From the NCBI GenBank assembly GCA_903922175.1, contig CAIXSY010000365.1:1-33497 (forward strand): 33,497 nt of DNA. Reading direction: 5' to 3'. Below are positions 15,501-24,500 of this stretch, in pieces. The position numbers were made by a program, and so were the translations under genes. This DNA comes from an uncultured delta proteobacterium (GTDB lineage Bacteria > Bdellovibrionota_C > UBA2361 > CAIXSY01). The notes under the pieces are model-generated. The model had not been told where the DNA came from. It saw nothing but the letters and a program-made list of their open reading frames with translations, and did no database searches. Each line of letters starts with the position of its first letter. Positions within the stretch are counted from its first letter, which is position 1.

Positions 15501-16533
15501 AGTAGGCCGGCCGAGTCTGGTCGCTTATCGTAGCTGATGTTGTGGCCAGTAGTTCGTCGGGCTTATTTTCACGCCGTTGACTCAGCGCTATCGATACATA
15601 CTGCTTGCCCAATCCACTTTCATTAGTAGTGGCGTTTTCTAACATCACCCCGAAGCGAAATACAGCCAGGACCACACCGCGAAGAAGCTTAGAATCACCT
15701 TTTTCGAATACCGGTCGAACCACGAGTATTCCCTTCTGGGTCCCGGTTTCTTGTACCAGGGTGACGGGATCGGTGCCGATACTAACTCCTAATCGCTGAG
15801 CCTCCTCGATCGCAACACGACGAACTGGCTCCGAGCCCAGATCGTAACCGAGGGCTCGCTCATTACCGATTAAGGGAGCAATGTACAGGACAGGGTAGTA
15901 GACGTTTCGATTAGAGGCAGGGCTGCGCTGGTCCTCCCCTTGATGCTCCCATATTTCGAATTCTGTAGCCGTGCGTTGACGCACCTCCTGCTCAAAACTA
16001 CGCCTATCTCGTTCTGGCACGGCGGGAATCCATTCCCAAGCCTGCACGGCCGGATTATGGGTTAAATACTCCGCATATTCCCGAAAGCCTGCGGGTGTTA
16101 TGTCGTGCGTGCTTTCAACAAAGTGGGCCAGCCCCTCCAGCTCAATTGCGCTAAGCTTATCAAAAAAGTCAGCGACCCGGGCGGACTGTGCGTGCGCAAG
16201 ATGGGAAAATATTTCGTAATGGCGTCGAGCTTCGTCCGTATGCGCTACCCAAGAGGCACCGAGCGTAATCATGAGCCCCAAGGCGAGAACCAGTAGCTGT
16301 TCGAACTGAAACCATTGTTTTTGCCGTAAGCGCACGAGGCCATAAATGGACAAAAGAAGCAGGAGGCTTAGCGCCAAAAGCACAGGAGCTATCCTCGCGT
16401 GCACCAGCACCTCATCCAGGGGCCAGAAGTCGACGTCAAAAGCCCTTACCGCAACCAGAGCACCGACCATCATAAGTACAGCAACTATCGAAATGCCGCA
16501 TACAACCTGCACAACTCTCTGTGGTTTAGCCAT
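12556..16533 (-). CDS. CHASE-PAS-GAF-PAS multi-sensor histidine kinase
   Basis: A 1325-aa membrane kinase. Hydrophobic segments at about residues 8-30, 48-68 and 82-98 precede an extracytoplasmic CHASE domain (~110-370, with AVQAWEWIPAVPERDR and RPVF), closed by a segment at ~378-396. Then follow a PAS (~420-535), a GAF (~555-705, RAYIFDYDF), three more PAS/PAC units (~720-830, 845-960, 970-1080), a HisKA with FAYVASHDLQEPLRKI (phospho-H1116) and an ATPase (~1215-1325; NLIGNALKFA, DNGIGF, RGSGIGLAICK). The SHDLQEPLRK box is of the phytochrome-like type that pairs with Rcp1-like regulators, one of which is the next gene downstream. CHASE domains bind small ligands such as cytokinins; the ligand here is unknown. 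Confidence 0.93.
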   Translation of the reverse strand: MAKPQRVVQVVCGISIVAVLMMVGALVAVRAFDVDFWPLDEVLVHARIAPVLLALSLLLLLSIYGLVRLRQKQWFQFEQLLVLALGLMITLGASWVAHTDEARRHYEIFSHLAHAQSARVADFFDKLSAIELEGLAHFVESTHDITPAGFREYAEYLTHNPAVQAWEWIPAVPERDRRSFEQEVRQRTATEFEIWEHQGEDQRSPASNRNVYYPVLYIAPLIGNERALGYDLGSEPVRRVAIEEAQRLGVSIGTDPVTLVQETGTQKGILVVRPVFEKGDSKLLRGVVLAVFRFGVMLENATTNESGLGKQYVSIALSQRRENKPDELLATTSATISDQTRPAYFSMEVPISACGKAFSLRMSPTSAFHRLYPTRAGWLTALVGLMLTAMLYFWARMVFSRREELGRIVAERTSLLQRSEEQVRLLLNSTAEAIYGIDLQGNCTFANPSCLTQLGCADVAQLLGKNMHQLIHHSYADHRPMNVDCCRIYKAFQGGDGVHVDDEVLWRVDGTCFPAEYWSYPQIVGGRTAGAVVTFHDISERKHTEESLQHQFRLQQLLMDISSRYINLPLDLVEHAIYVSLGNLARFVGADRAYIFDYDFKKQICKNTHEWCEEGVQAQIDQLQAVPLDALPDWVDTHRRGDVVFIADVLALPAGNLRSILEPQGIKSLLTVPMMGNGESLGFVGFDSVKKHHNYSGNEQHLLGVFAQMLVNVRLRKGVEEEIKRQAALITSLLDSIPDIIFFKDLNGVYLGCNPHFVEFVGRPKEEIVGKTDYDLFDKNVADQFRDFDKSMLQSRTARHNEEVITYPDGRTMLIDTLKSPYRGPNNVLLGILGISRDITERRKAEAIIQRESSDLRILLNNFPFLVWLKDGSGRFTAVNEPFALACGFSTPEELLGKTDMDIWPKHLAEAYRADDAEVMASGKRKSVEEVVRDKGVDKWYETYKAPLFDNGCKVIGTTGFSRDITDRKHFESALQESRNFLDRIINSVGDPIFVKDTQHNWVLLNDAFCQLMGCSREALLGKNDFDCFKKEEAEISWAKDEDVFRTGHENISEERVKDAQGVTHTVLTRKVIYVDESKQSFLVGVIVDITQLKNIQDELARSNKELEQFAYVASHDLQEPLRKITLFSQLLQEKQITGWDSEAKDYLVRMCSAATRMSNLISDLLDYSRVATREQMRVKVDLNKIISDVIGDLEVQIRESQAQIEVGELSKVTFDVMYAQQLFQNLIGNALKFAKKDVPPVIKIVSRETEREYMISVEDNGIGFEMKYSERIFGAFQRLHTRDEYRGSGIGLAICKRIVQQVGGQIDVQSRPGEGSTFTVRLLK

Positions 16534-16896
16534 CTCTAGTTCTCTCTATTCAGATCGTGATTCTTCCATCCTGGCATCTGCTACGTTGACCACCGAACGT
16601 TATTGCACGTGAGTTAAGAGTAGCTTGACGTACTCAAAGATGAGGACATCATGCAGCCATGCCAACAAATTTGACCATCAACGTCTGACGAAGATAGCCT
16701 CGCTGGTCCAAGGTGAAACCCGCTAGCATATTGGAATATAATAGATTTCCTGCTTAAGAGAAACAGGTAATACCGTGTTTGCCTTGAAACCCAGCGGACC
16801 TTGCACTAAACGTGGCCTGGGCTAAACCCACACGCGCCAGAGATAGGCGAATATTCGTGCCGGTACTGCCCGAGTGTGCGGACGGTGTAGTTTACC
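16534..16896. other. Intergenic region upstream of the CHASE kinase
   Basis: About 363 bp. It must hold the kinase promoter (leftward). I see the second copy of the TGCGGACGGTGTAG repeat (16877-16890) next to the stop of the CBS gene, and a weak CCCAG/CTGGG fold near 16790. No coding frame or recognisable riboswitch is present. Confidence 0.4.
16877..16890 (+). repeat. Short dispersed repeat TGCGGACGGTGTAG, copy 2
   Basis: Identical to 12498-12511. It ends seven bases before the stop codon of the minus-strand CBS gene. Confidence 0.5.
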
Positions 16897-17367
16897 TCAC
16901 AACAATGAAAGACAACGACAAGCATCGACATTAGTAAAAATGCCCACGAAATTATCTGCCTCGTCAATAATCAAGGCGCAGTCATGCCTATTTTCTGCCA
17001 TCTGCCTCGTCACTTCGGCCAAACTCTCATTCTCATTGACTATGTAGGGTTCTTGGCTGCAGATTTTACCCACTTCTACATCTTCAGGAAAGCCCACGGC
17101 CCGACTGAGTGCCATTACCAATTTTATATCGCGCTCTGAAATAAGCCCAACGATCTGCTGCTCCTGTACTACGGGAAGATGGTGAATATTATAGACCTCC
17201 ATTTTCTTAAGCGCTTCATACACAGAAAGTTCTGCTAAAATTGTATATGGACAGCGAGCCATAACGCTCTTTATGAGCATTGGACTTCTGCCCTCGAAGA
17301 GGCCTCGTTTGTATTTGCCGATGAACAGCTCAGGGAATATTTGAATCGGTGCTCTCTCCATACTCAT
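16897..17367 (-). CDS. CBS-domain pair protein
   Basis: A 156-aa frame; the conserved part starts at residue 30 (MLIKSVMARCPYTIL). Two CBS motifs follow: HHLPVVQEQQIVGLISERD and DCALIIDEADNFVGIFTNVD. CBS (Bateman) modules bind adenosyl nucleotides and act as energy or ligand sensors; with no attached effector domain it must act on a partner. The internal ATG at 17280, with GAGGGC about 12 nt upstream, is an alternative start giving the usual compact length. It is transcribed divergently from the fapA-CBS pair across a 580-bp gap that contains a flagellar-type promoter. Confidence 0.82.
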   Translation of the reverse strand: MSMERAPIQIFPELFIGKYKRGLFEGRSPMLIKSVMARCPYTILAELSVYEALKKMEVYNIHHLPVVQEQQIVGLISERDIKLVMALSRAVGFPEDVEVGKICSQEPYIVNENESLAEVTRQMAENRHDCALIIDEADNFVGIFTNVDACRCLSLL

Positions 17368-17805
17368 ACCATCGATTAATTAGGCTATATTTACCAAATT
17401 TTCGTTTAATGATATCAAAGCGACTCAGCCATGGCACGGCCTGCTGCCTCTTTGCTTACACGATTAATGTGCCGAGCAGCATTTGATCTATCAGGTGCTT
17501 TACATATCGATTTAGGTGAAGGGCTCGACATGCCCTGCGCCGACAAAGACACGATATTCACCCTTCGCCTTAACGGCATACGTTGGTCCTCCACAACAAA
17601 GAGCGCGCAATTTATGCCACTCTTTCCATGTCGTTCTACGTTTCCTGCCATCAGGCTGGTACAGCAGCAAGGAAATTCGAATATCACTTTATGAGTAGCG
17701 GATAGAAGAATTGCCAATGACGAAGGCCGCCTTCAACACAGTAGCTTATCCTATCGTCTACCCCCCCCTCGTGCTCTCCTATTTAGCTACGGCGGGATCT
17801 GGCGT

Positions 17806-17831
17806 AAGCTTGAGTAATATTACTCAAGCTT
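17806..17831. promoter_or_regulatory. Perfect 26-bp palindrome overlapping the fapA promoter
   Basis: AAGCTTGAGTAAT is followed directly by its exact reverse complement. The AGTAATATT core is shared with the sequences just upstream of the two sigma-28-like promoters near flagellin. The right half forms the -35 of the promoter at 17824, so it could be an operator or cruciform site controlling it. Confidence 0.6.
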
Positions 17832-17850
17832 GTCACCGACATGGCCGTAT
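17824..17850 (+). promoter_or_regulatory. Sigma-28 (FliA)-like promoter of fapA-CBS
   Basis: TCAAGCTT (17824-17831), a 12-bp spacer, then GCCGTAT (17844-17850). This aligns base for base with the flagellin promoter (TAAAGCTT-N12-GCCGTACC) and both are preceded by AATATTACT. The known FliA consensus is TAAAGTTT-N11-GCCGATAA. It lies about 98 bp before the fapA start. Confidence 0.55.
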
Positions 17851-17947
17851 CCATTAATAGGGCCGGGAGGAATAGAAATTCCTCTGACGTAAACGGAACT
17901 TTTATTTCAGTGGCGAGGGACGATTCCAAGCTAGTGCCACAGGACGT

Positions 17948-19507
17948 TTGGGCATAAAGCTAGCCGTCATCAATAAAATGAAGACGCTTTTCGAAAAAAA
18001 CACCGAGCGTTTCGTCCTCAAACTGCAGGCGCCTCCTGATAATATAAAACTCTTCATCGACCTTGCGCCGGTTGCAGAGACTGCACCAGTACCAGCGATT
18101 ACTCGAGAGGAGGTGCTATCGGTTATTGAGAGCGGACTGCGAATCACCGCGATCGATACCACCGTTCTTGATGATGTAATTAAGTATGTAAATCGAGGTG
18201 AGGCGGTAACAGAGCGTCGCATCAAAAAGGGACGAGAACCGGAGACCGGGACTGATGGGAAGATCGTGTTCTTAGTAAAGAAATTTACCGGTAAGGGAGA
18301 GATGCACGAAGATGCCAATGGACGAGTCGCCTTAAGCAACTTGCACCTCTTCGACAATGTGCGCAATGGGCAGGTCGTCGCACGTCTCTACCCCCCAAAA
18401 GCGGGTAGAGACGGTGAGGACGTATTTGGAAAGTGTATCCCCTCGAAGCCCGGCGCGGCCATTAAGGCTAAGGTTGATGCGACCTTGCGCATCGAAGAGC
18501 CTGCCTCTGCGGCTGAGAACTATCAACGAGTCGTCGCCCTCTGCGATGGTTATATTACGGAGGATTCGGGAACTCTCCAAGTTCATGATGAGCTGCACGT
18601 CAAGGGCGATGTCGATTTTCATTACGGCAATATAGATTTTATCGGCAAGGTCTCGGTGTCCGGAGATGTTCATCCTGGCTTTGGAGTCACCGCGGTTAAG
18701 GGGGTGGTGATCCGAGGCGGAATTCAGGAAAGCCGATTGCGCTGCACGGAGGGCGATATAGAAATAAAGGGATTCGCCTTTGGTGGCAAAAACAGCATGA
18801 TTGTTGGCGGTCAAGGGGTGATCGGAACGGTGATGCATGAAATCACCGCCGAGGTAGTCGGTAATATTGTTGTTCAAAAAGAAGCCATTGACTGTACGTT
18901 TCGAACACAATCAAGCGTATTGATGCCAAGCGCTCGGCTGATTGGCGGAAAGGTGATGTGCGTCTGTGGGCTCGAAGCTAAGGAGATTGGCAACGAGGCG
19001 GGGCAAAACACCCTCGTAACTCTAGCTAATAGTGTCGAGGTCGGGACGGAGTACTGCCAGCTTCTTGTGCAGATTGCGAACCACGATCAAGCGATTAAAC
19101 TGATCGAACTGCATCTTGGGCCCTATGCATACAACACCGCGCGCGTTCAGCTCCTCAGCCTAAACCACCGATCGAGAATGGAAGCACTGCTGCACAAACG
19201 CAAAGAGCTTGAGGAAAGTCGCCTGCGCTTGTTGGCCAAAAAAGTGAGCATGCTCGAATCGGGAAAGTGGAACGCCCTTCAGCGTGTGAGTTTTCATAAA
19301 GCACTTTTCCCGGGCGTGCGCATTGTTTCTGGGGAGCACGTGTTTGCCCCTAAGGAGATTATACCAGGACCTGCGACGATAGAATTTGACCAAGAAACGC
19401 AAGCCTTTGTTACCGGAGATCTGAGGCCGATAGAGTGTAATTTAACGACAAAGCCAAACAACAGTGGGCATACACAAATTTTAAAAGGAGATGAGCATGC
19501 AAAGTAA
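17948..19507 (+). CDS. fapA: FapA-family (DUF342) protein
   Basis: A 519-aa DUF342/FapA protein. The family core is clear: NVRNGQVVARLYPPKAGRDG, EDVFGKCIPSKPG, a beta-helix-like run (VKGDVDFHYGNIDFIGKVSV, GGIQESRLRCTEGDIEI, GGKVMCVCGLEAKEIGNEAG) and a C-terminal helical coiled coil (~400-445, HRSRMEALLHKRKELEESRL). FapA has been linked to flagellar assembly in Vibrio, but most members are uncharacterised. The frame opens with TTG at 17948 with AGGA just upstream; the ATG at 17978 is the alternative. It overlaps the following CBS gene and sits behind a sigma-28-like promoter, consistent with a flagellar-class role. Confidence 0.85.
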   Translation: MGIKLAVINKMKTLFEKNTERFVLKLQAPPDNIKLFIDLAPVAETAPVPAITREEVLSVIESGLRITAIDTTVLDDVIKYVNRGEAVTERRIKKGREPETGTDGKIVFLVKKFTGKGEMHEDANGRVALSNLHLFDNVRNGQVVARLYPPKAGRDGEDVFGKCIPSKPGAAIKAKVDATLRIEEPASAAENYQRVVALCDGYITEDSGTLQVHDELHVKGDVDFHYGNIDFIGKVSVSGDVHPGFGVTAVKGVVIRGGIQESRLRCTEGDIEIKGFAFGGKNSMIVGGQGVIGTVMHEITAEVVGNIVVQKEAIDCTFRTQSSVLMPSARLIGGKVMCVCGLEAKEIGNEAGQNTLVTLANSVEVGTEYCQLLVQIANHDQAIKLIELHLGPYAYNTARVQLLSLNHRSRMEALLHKRKELEESRLRLLAKKVSMLESGKWNALQRVSFHKALFPGVRIVSGEHVFAPKEIIPGPATIEFDQETQAFVTGDLRPIECNLTTKPNNSGHTQILKGDEHAK

Positions 19508-20000
19508 TGAGCTTAACTCAATAAATCGCGCGCTAAAAATGGCGTGTGAGACCAATTTTGGCGTGCTCGATAAAAGTTTCCTCTGTCAAAGCTTGAGCGC
19601 CATCGGCCCGCGAGCGCCGCTGTGCGTAGTCGAGGAAAGTCCACTGCAAGAGGTGCTCAATTTGTTTCAGTCACATAGAATCGGCTGCGTGCTTGTTGTC
19701 GATGGCGCAGGAAAGCTGAGCGGAATTTTCTCGGAGCGAGACTTCGTACTTAAGGTTGCAGTTAATTTTGAGGCGCTGCGTCACCACCCCATAGCCGAAT
19801 TCATGACGCGCTCCCCGATGGCGCAAAGTATGGATTGCACTCTCGCCTTTGCCTTGAATTTAATGTCGCATGGCGGCTTCCGCCACATCCCGATCGTGGA
19901 CGATGACGGAATCCCCATTGGATCGATCTCGGTGAGCGATGTGATTGACTACATCGTTAGTAGCCTTACCCAGGCTTTATTAAATTTCAAAACATCCTGA
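19497..20000 (+). CDS. CBS-domain pair protein, coupled to fapA
   Basis: A ~167-aa protein with two CBS motifs: RIGCVLVVDGAGKLSGIFSERD (~61-82) and GFRHIPIVDDDGIPIGSISVSDVIDYI. It resembles stand-alone CBS regulators that sense adenine nucleotides. Two ATGs (19491 and 19497) are in frame; AAGGAG is six bases from the second, which I prefer. It overlaps the end of fapA, so the two proteins are co-translated and may act together. Its 3' end overlaps the convergent glycosyltransferase gene by 21 bp, leaving no room for a dedicated terminator. Confidence 0.87.
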   Translation: MQSNELNSINRALKMACETNFGVLDKSFLCQSLSAIGPRAPLCVVEESPLQEVLNLFQSHRIGCVLVVDGAGKLSGIFSERDFVLKVAVNFEALRHHPIAEFMTRSPMAQSMDCTLAFALNLMSHGGFRHIPIVDDDGIPIGSISVSDVIDYIVSSLTQALLNFKTS

Positions 20001-21353
20001 TGGAGTGGTAGCTTGTGATGTTTTTGTAACAACCGAACGGTAGACGTTAAGGGTTTTATGCGCTGCCGCCTCCCAGTGCAAACTCTTCACCTCCTCACGC
20101 GCCATCGCCACCATATCTGCGCGCAGCTCGTCATGGAGCAATGCGTTTATGATCAGGTCGGCAAGCTTATCGATGTCCCAAAAATCAGCTTTTAGCGCGT
20201 GAGCAAGAACTTCAGATACCCCCGACTGACGCGAAATAATCACCGGAGTATCGAAGCTAATAGCCTCAAGCGCTGAGATGCCGAAAGGCTCGGAAACCGA
20301 TGGCATCACGTAAACATCTGCAAGCGAGAATACCTGTTCAACTTCCTTCCCGCGTAGAAATCCCGGAAAGTAGAAGTTCTTCTCGATGCCAAGCTCCCGA
20401 ATACGCGCCCGTACTTGCGGCAGCATGTCACCAGCCCCGGCCATGACGAAGAGAACATCTGGAACATGCGGAACGACCTTGGCGGCTGCTTCGACGAAAT
20501 AGTCCGGGCCTTTTTGAAAGGTGATACGGCCCAAGAAAAGCACGATTCGCGCGCTGGGCGACACCTCTCTGCGGTAGCTCTGCACGACGCGAGGCGAATA
20601 GACGCCGTTGTGAACCACGGAGATCTTCTCAAGGGGTACCTGGTGATGTTTGTTGACCAATGCGCGCGTGTAGTAGCTTACGGCGATAACTGCAGTCGCA
20701 GCCTGTACGCCCCAGTGCTCGATCTGGTTGATCCGCTCGTTGCAGTTCTGCCCGCTGCGATCATATTCTAAACTGTGCACGTGCACGACTAGAGGCTTCT
20801 TGGTAATTGCTGCAAGCGCAATACCCGCAGGGTATGTCATCCAGTCGTGCGCATGGATCGCATCAAAGTCTTCATTCTGCAGCAAGGTGACTACCTGTTG
20901 CGCAAAGCGTGTTACTTCAGTAAATATATCACCACCATAACATGAAAAGTTTTTGACAGACGGAGGTGCTTGTTTGAGTAGCGCCGCAATCTCCGGCGGC
21001 ACATTACTTCCCTGTATCATGGCCTCCTGGGCACGATCCTGCTGCAATGCGCCAATCCATTGCTCGTACCGTTCTGGTGTCATGTAGGGAGAAAGGAGTG
21101 CCGGAATCTCCAGCGTCGATACTGTACCCAGGCGTTGTCGTTTCTGATTACGCGCATTCGCCTGATCCTGGCGCTCACCATCAGCGTCCATTAACTTCAT
21201 ATGCGTGGCCGACTCACCACCAAAAAGATGGGGGATGACGAAGAGAAGATCAATACCGTGGCGAGCAAGCCCTTTCGTCAGCCCCTCACAGGCAGTTCCG
21301 AGTCCTCCATTAATAAAGGGCGGATACTCCCACCCTAACATGGCTATTTTCAT
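19980..21353 (-). CDS. Glycogen/starch-synthase-type glycosyltransferase
   Basis: A 457-aa GT-B fold enzyme. The N-terminal domain begins MKIAMLGWEYPPFINGGLG, the Lys-less GGLG variant of the synthase glycine loop, and contains HAHDWMTYPAGIAL. The C-terminal GT1 domain has VLFLGRITFQKGPDYFVEAA and the E-x7-E motif EPFGISALEAISFDTPVI. It is expected to transfer a sugar from a nucleotide donor to a glucan or similar acceptor in the cytoplasm. GGAG lies 8 bases before the ATG. It is convergent with, and overlaps, the CBS gene. A CBM48 glycogen-binding protein encoded at 32830 could belong to the same polysaccharide metabolism. Confidence 0.88.
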   Translation of the reverse strand: MKIAMLGWEYPPFINGGLGTACEGLTKGLARHGIDLLFVIPHLFGGESATHMKLMDADGERQDQANARNQKRQRLGTVSTLEIPALLSPYMTPERYEQWIGALQQDRAQEAMIQGSNVPPEIAALLKQAPPSVKNFSCYGGDIFTEVTRFAQQVVTLLQNEDFDAIHAHDWMTYPAGIALAAITKKPLVVHVHSLEYDRSGQNCNERINQIEHWGVQAATAVIAVSYYTRALVNKHHQVPLEKISVVHNGVYSPRVVQSYRREVSPSARIVLFLGRITFQKGPDYFVEAAAKVVPHVPDVLFVMAGAGDMLPQVRARIRELGIEKNFYFPGFLRGKEVEQVFSLADVYVMPSVSEPFGISALEAISFDTPVIISRQSGVSEVLAHALKADFWDIDKLADLIINALLHDELRADMVAMAREEVKSLHWEAAAHKTLNVYRSVVTKTSQATTPSGCFEI

Positions 21354-21570
21354 TTATTCTCCTAATCTCTCATGCTTTCCAAACGAGGCCGCAGAGAAGC
21401 CTATTGTAGTATTACGTAACATTATACAGACTTTAGCAATCTGCTTTGTTTTACGCTTCGTGTATTCAGCTCGCTGGTTAATAAGGACCTGAGAACCCGC
21501 TGTGGTCGGCGCGCACAGCTTAGCTATCCGAACAGACAGAGCGGAGCTCCGTTCCCGTTCCGTCGGTGAG

Positions 21571-24500
21571 CTACGGTTGAGTGAATTTTCTATGCGCGAT
21601 ACGGGCCAGGATCAGCGTTAGCTGAGAATGGTCAATCGGCTTACTGAGATACTCGTCCATGCCGGCTTCGAGACATTTCTCCAAGCCTCCCTCCTCTGCA
21701 TATGCGGTGAGCGCAATGATGGGGACATGTGTGTGGCGCTCCACCTCAACCTGCCGGATGCAACGAGTTGCCTCCAGCCCATTAAGGCCGGGCATTTGGC
21801 AATCCATGAAGATGACATCGAACGCTTGACTCGGATCCATCGTTTGGTAACGCTCAACAGCGTCTTTGCCGTTGTCAACGATGCGGACATTGTGCCCCGC
21901 TTTTTCCAAAAGAGATCGAGTGATCTTCTGATACGCGGGATTGTCCTCTGCCAGTAATATGTGAAGGCTTCGAATGGGAGCAGAATGGCAAGGAGGCGTG
22001 TCTTCTTTTTGCTGAGAGACGTGCAACGCCGGGGTGAGGGGCAGTAATACATGAAAGGTTGAACCGGCGCCAAGCTGGCTTTCCACCCAGATCTTCCCAC
22101 CCATCAGCTCAACCAGCTGTTTGGAGATCGGAAGGTCTAGGCCCATCTCGTTGGCCTGGACGAAGGTCTTTGTCTCAGCCTGGGGAAATGCCTCAAAAAT
22201 TATTTCGAGCCTATCTTCGGCTATGCCGATGCCCGTATCCGCTACAATAAAATGCACCATATGCTTACCGGCATGCGAATCGGCAAATGACCGAATAGTA
22301 ATACTGCTGCATGTAGGCGAGAACTTTATGGCATTACGCAATAAGTTGATCAGGACTTGTCCGATTCGCAGACTGTCCCCCATCAGAAATTCTGGTAATG
22401 AATCTTCTACGGTATTGACGATCTGAAGAGTCTTCTCTTCTGCCCGAGATGAGTTGACGGCGATCACTCGACGCACTAGCTCCTTAAAACTAAAGGCACT
22501 CGGTGAAATAATGAGTCGGCCAGTCTCCATTTTTGAGAAATCAAAAATATCATTAAGGATGACAAGGAGTGCTTCAGCAGAAGTTTTGATGGTCTCTACA
22601 TACTCTTGCTGTTCCTGGCTCAGTGCTGTCTCGGTCAGAAGTTGCGCCATTCCGACGACTCCTGCCATGGGAACGCGAATCTCATGACTCACACTCGCCA
22701 GGAACTCGCTTTTTGCCTTGTTCGCCCGCACGGCGGCGATTCTCGCCTCGGTTATTTTAGTCTCGGCATCCTTGCGATCGGAGATATCACGTGTACACCC
22801 GACCGTCCCGATCGCCTGCCCCTCAGAATTAAGAATCGGTGATTTGTATGTTTCGAACCAGCGAATTTCTGAGCCTACAGTCACCCGCTCTTCGACTTGC
22901 TTTTTTCGCTTACTTTCGAGAACGATGCGATCATCGGCGATATGGCTCGCCGCGAGATCAGCCGGCCAAACATCGAAATCAGTCTTCCCGATGAGCGCCA
23001 CCGGGGTATCGAGCTTACAGCTTTCGGTGAAGGCGGTATTACCGACAAGAAATCTTCCCTCGCCATCCTTCATCCATACAAGGTACGGGAAGTTGTCAAA
23101 GATAGCCTGGAGATAGGCGGTGTAGCGATCTCGAGCGTCGGCAGCTTCGTGACGCTCCTGGATATTAGAATGACTACCGACGGTACGCCGTGGCGTTCCA
23201 TTGTCATCACACTCCACCAATTGTCCTCGATCGAGGATCCAAAGCCACGTCCCATCTTTTTTTCGCAGCCGATGTTCGCAGCTGTAGAGATCCGTTTTGT
23301 GCTGTAAGTGTTCCTGCAGAACCCCCTCGACGCGGGCAAGGTCCTGCGGGTGAACGAGGCTGCGCCAGGTCGAGACGCTCGGTATGAATTCTTCGCGCGT
23401 ATACCCTAGCATCGTAATCAGGCCGTCACTGTAAAAGACCTCCCCGGTGGTATTATTCCAATCCCAAAACCCGTCATTGGTAGCCTCAAGCACGAGCCGC
23501 AAACGCCGCTCATTTCCACGGGTCTTCTCCTCTTCGGCGCGATGCGCCATTTCCGCCTCTTTTTGCGCAGTCACGTCGGTGATAATGGAAAACAGAAGAG
23601 GATGCCCCCGAACCACAAGAGGGATACTTTGTACCACGACATCATACACCTTTCCTTCTGAAGTGCGGTGCCGCGACTCAAACCGGCGGCGCACGCCACT
23701 AGAGATTTCATGGAGGCGACTCTGGACTTCGTCCGGCGAAGAGATATTAATCTGCGAGATTTTGAACTTCCGAATCGCTCCTCGAGAATAATTGTAGAAT
23801 TGGCAAGCGCTTGGATTCGCGTCGACGATTGTGCCCGACTGGGGATCGACGAGAAGCATGATCGCGTTCGTATCCTCGAACATTTTACGATAAACAGCGT
23901 CTCGACTCCTTACGGCGAGCACCGAAATGATAATGAGAAGGAACCCGAGAGCGGTGAGGAATAAGATCTGAAAGGGGGCGGTTTCGTCGCCGCACAGATC
24001 AAGCAACCAGTCGAGCCTAGAGGCTTTGAAATCCATTACGAGGAATACAAGATTACCTTTAATCCGAAAAGGGGTGTACACCGAGTACGCTCCGTCAGCG
24101 CGATACTGTCGAGGGACGAGATCAAAAGCCTCGACCGAGTCGTGATTCTCAATCGGCATTTCGAAATCGTAGGGGAAAGCCGCTCCAGGCTGCAGATGAG
24201 GCGGGACTGGAAAGATGCCCGAATGCACAAGAAGGGAGAGGGAGGAATTTCGAATCGTAAGAAGGTAAACAGAACGAATTCCTGGTTGAAGTAGCCTTAG
24301 TGCCCTTAGTCGCGATTGAACATGGTGATAAAATGGCTCTCTCTCAGTTATACGATGGCTGGCAAGCCGCTTGACGTCTTCAGGATCCAAAGAAGCGACC
24401 GCTGCAGCACTCATCGACCGTGCGGATTTGATATATAAGGCACGCTCATACCCAAGAAAAGCAAGGAACATGAGCGTGCAGAGCGTGCACGTGCCGAAGA

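Larger units (their letters stand above)
17368..17947. other. Divergent intergenic region between two CBS operons
   Basis: About 580 bp. It holds a perfect 26-bp palindrome at 17806-17831, a sigma-28-like promoter at 17824-17850, a hairpin AGGAAT-AGAA-ATTCCT near 17874-17889 and a partial copy of the 12416 hairpin arm at 17894-17908. Overlapping open frames on both strands at 17415-17717 (100 aa minus, 87 aa plus) show no family signature and are not called. Confidence 0.5.

Noticed and set aside
16735-16830. Possible riboswitch-like folds (CAAGGCAAACACGG on the minus strand resembling a GEMM core)
   Set aside because: The second conserved half of a cyclic-di-GMP riboswitch is absent and the stems are weak.
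17380-17420. A fourth sigma-28-like promoter before the divergent CBS gene
   Set aside because: TAAACGAA and GCCTAATT are present but the spacing is two bases longer than the other three and the boxes are weaker.
17415-17717. Overlapping 100-aa minus-strand and 87-aa plus-strand frames
   Set aside because: No domain, no ribosome binding site, low-complexity composition; both strands open equally well, so neither is supported.
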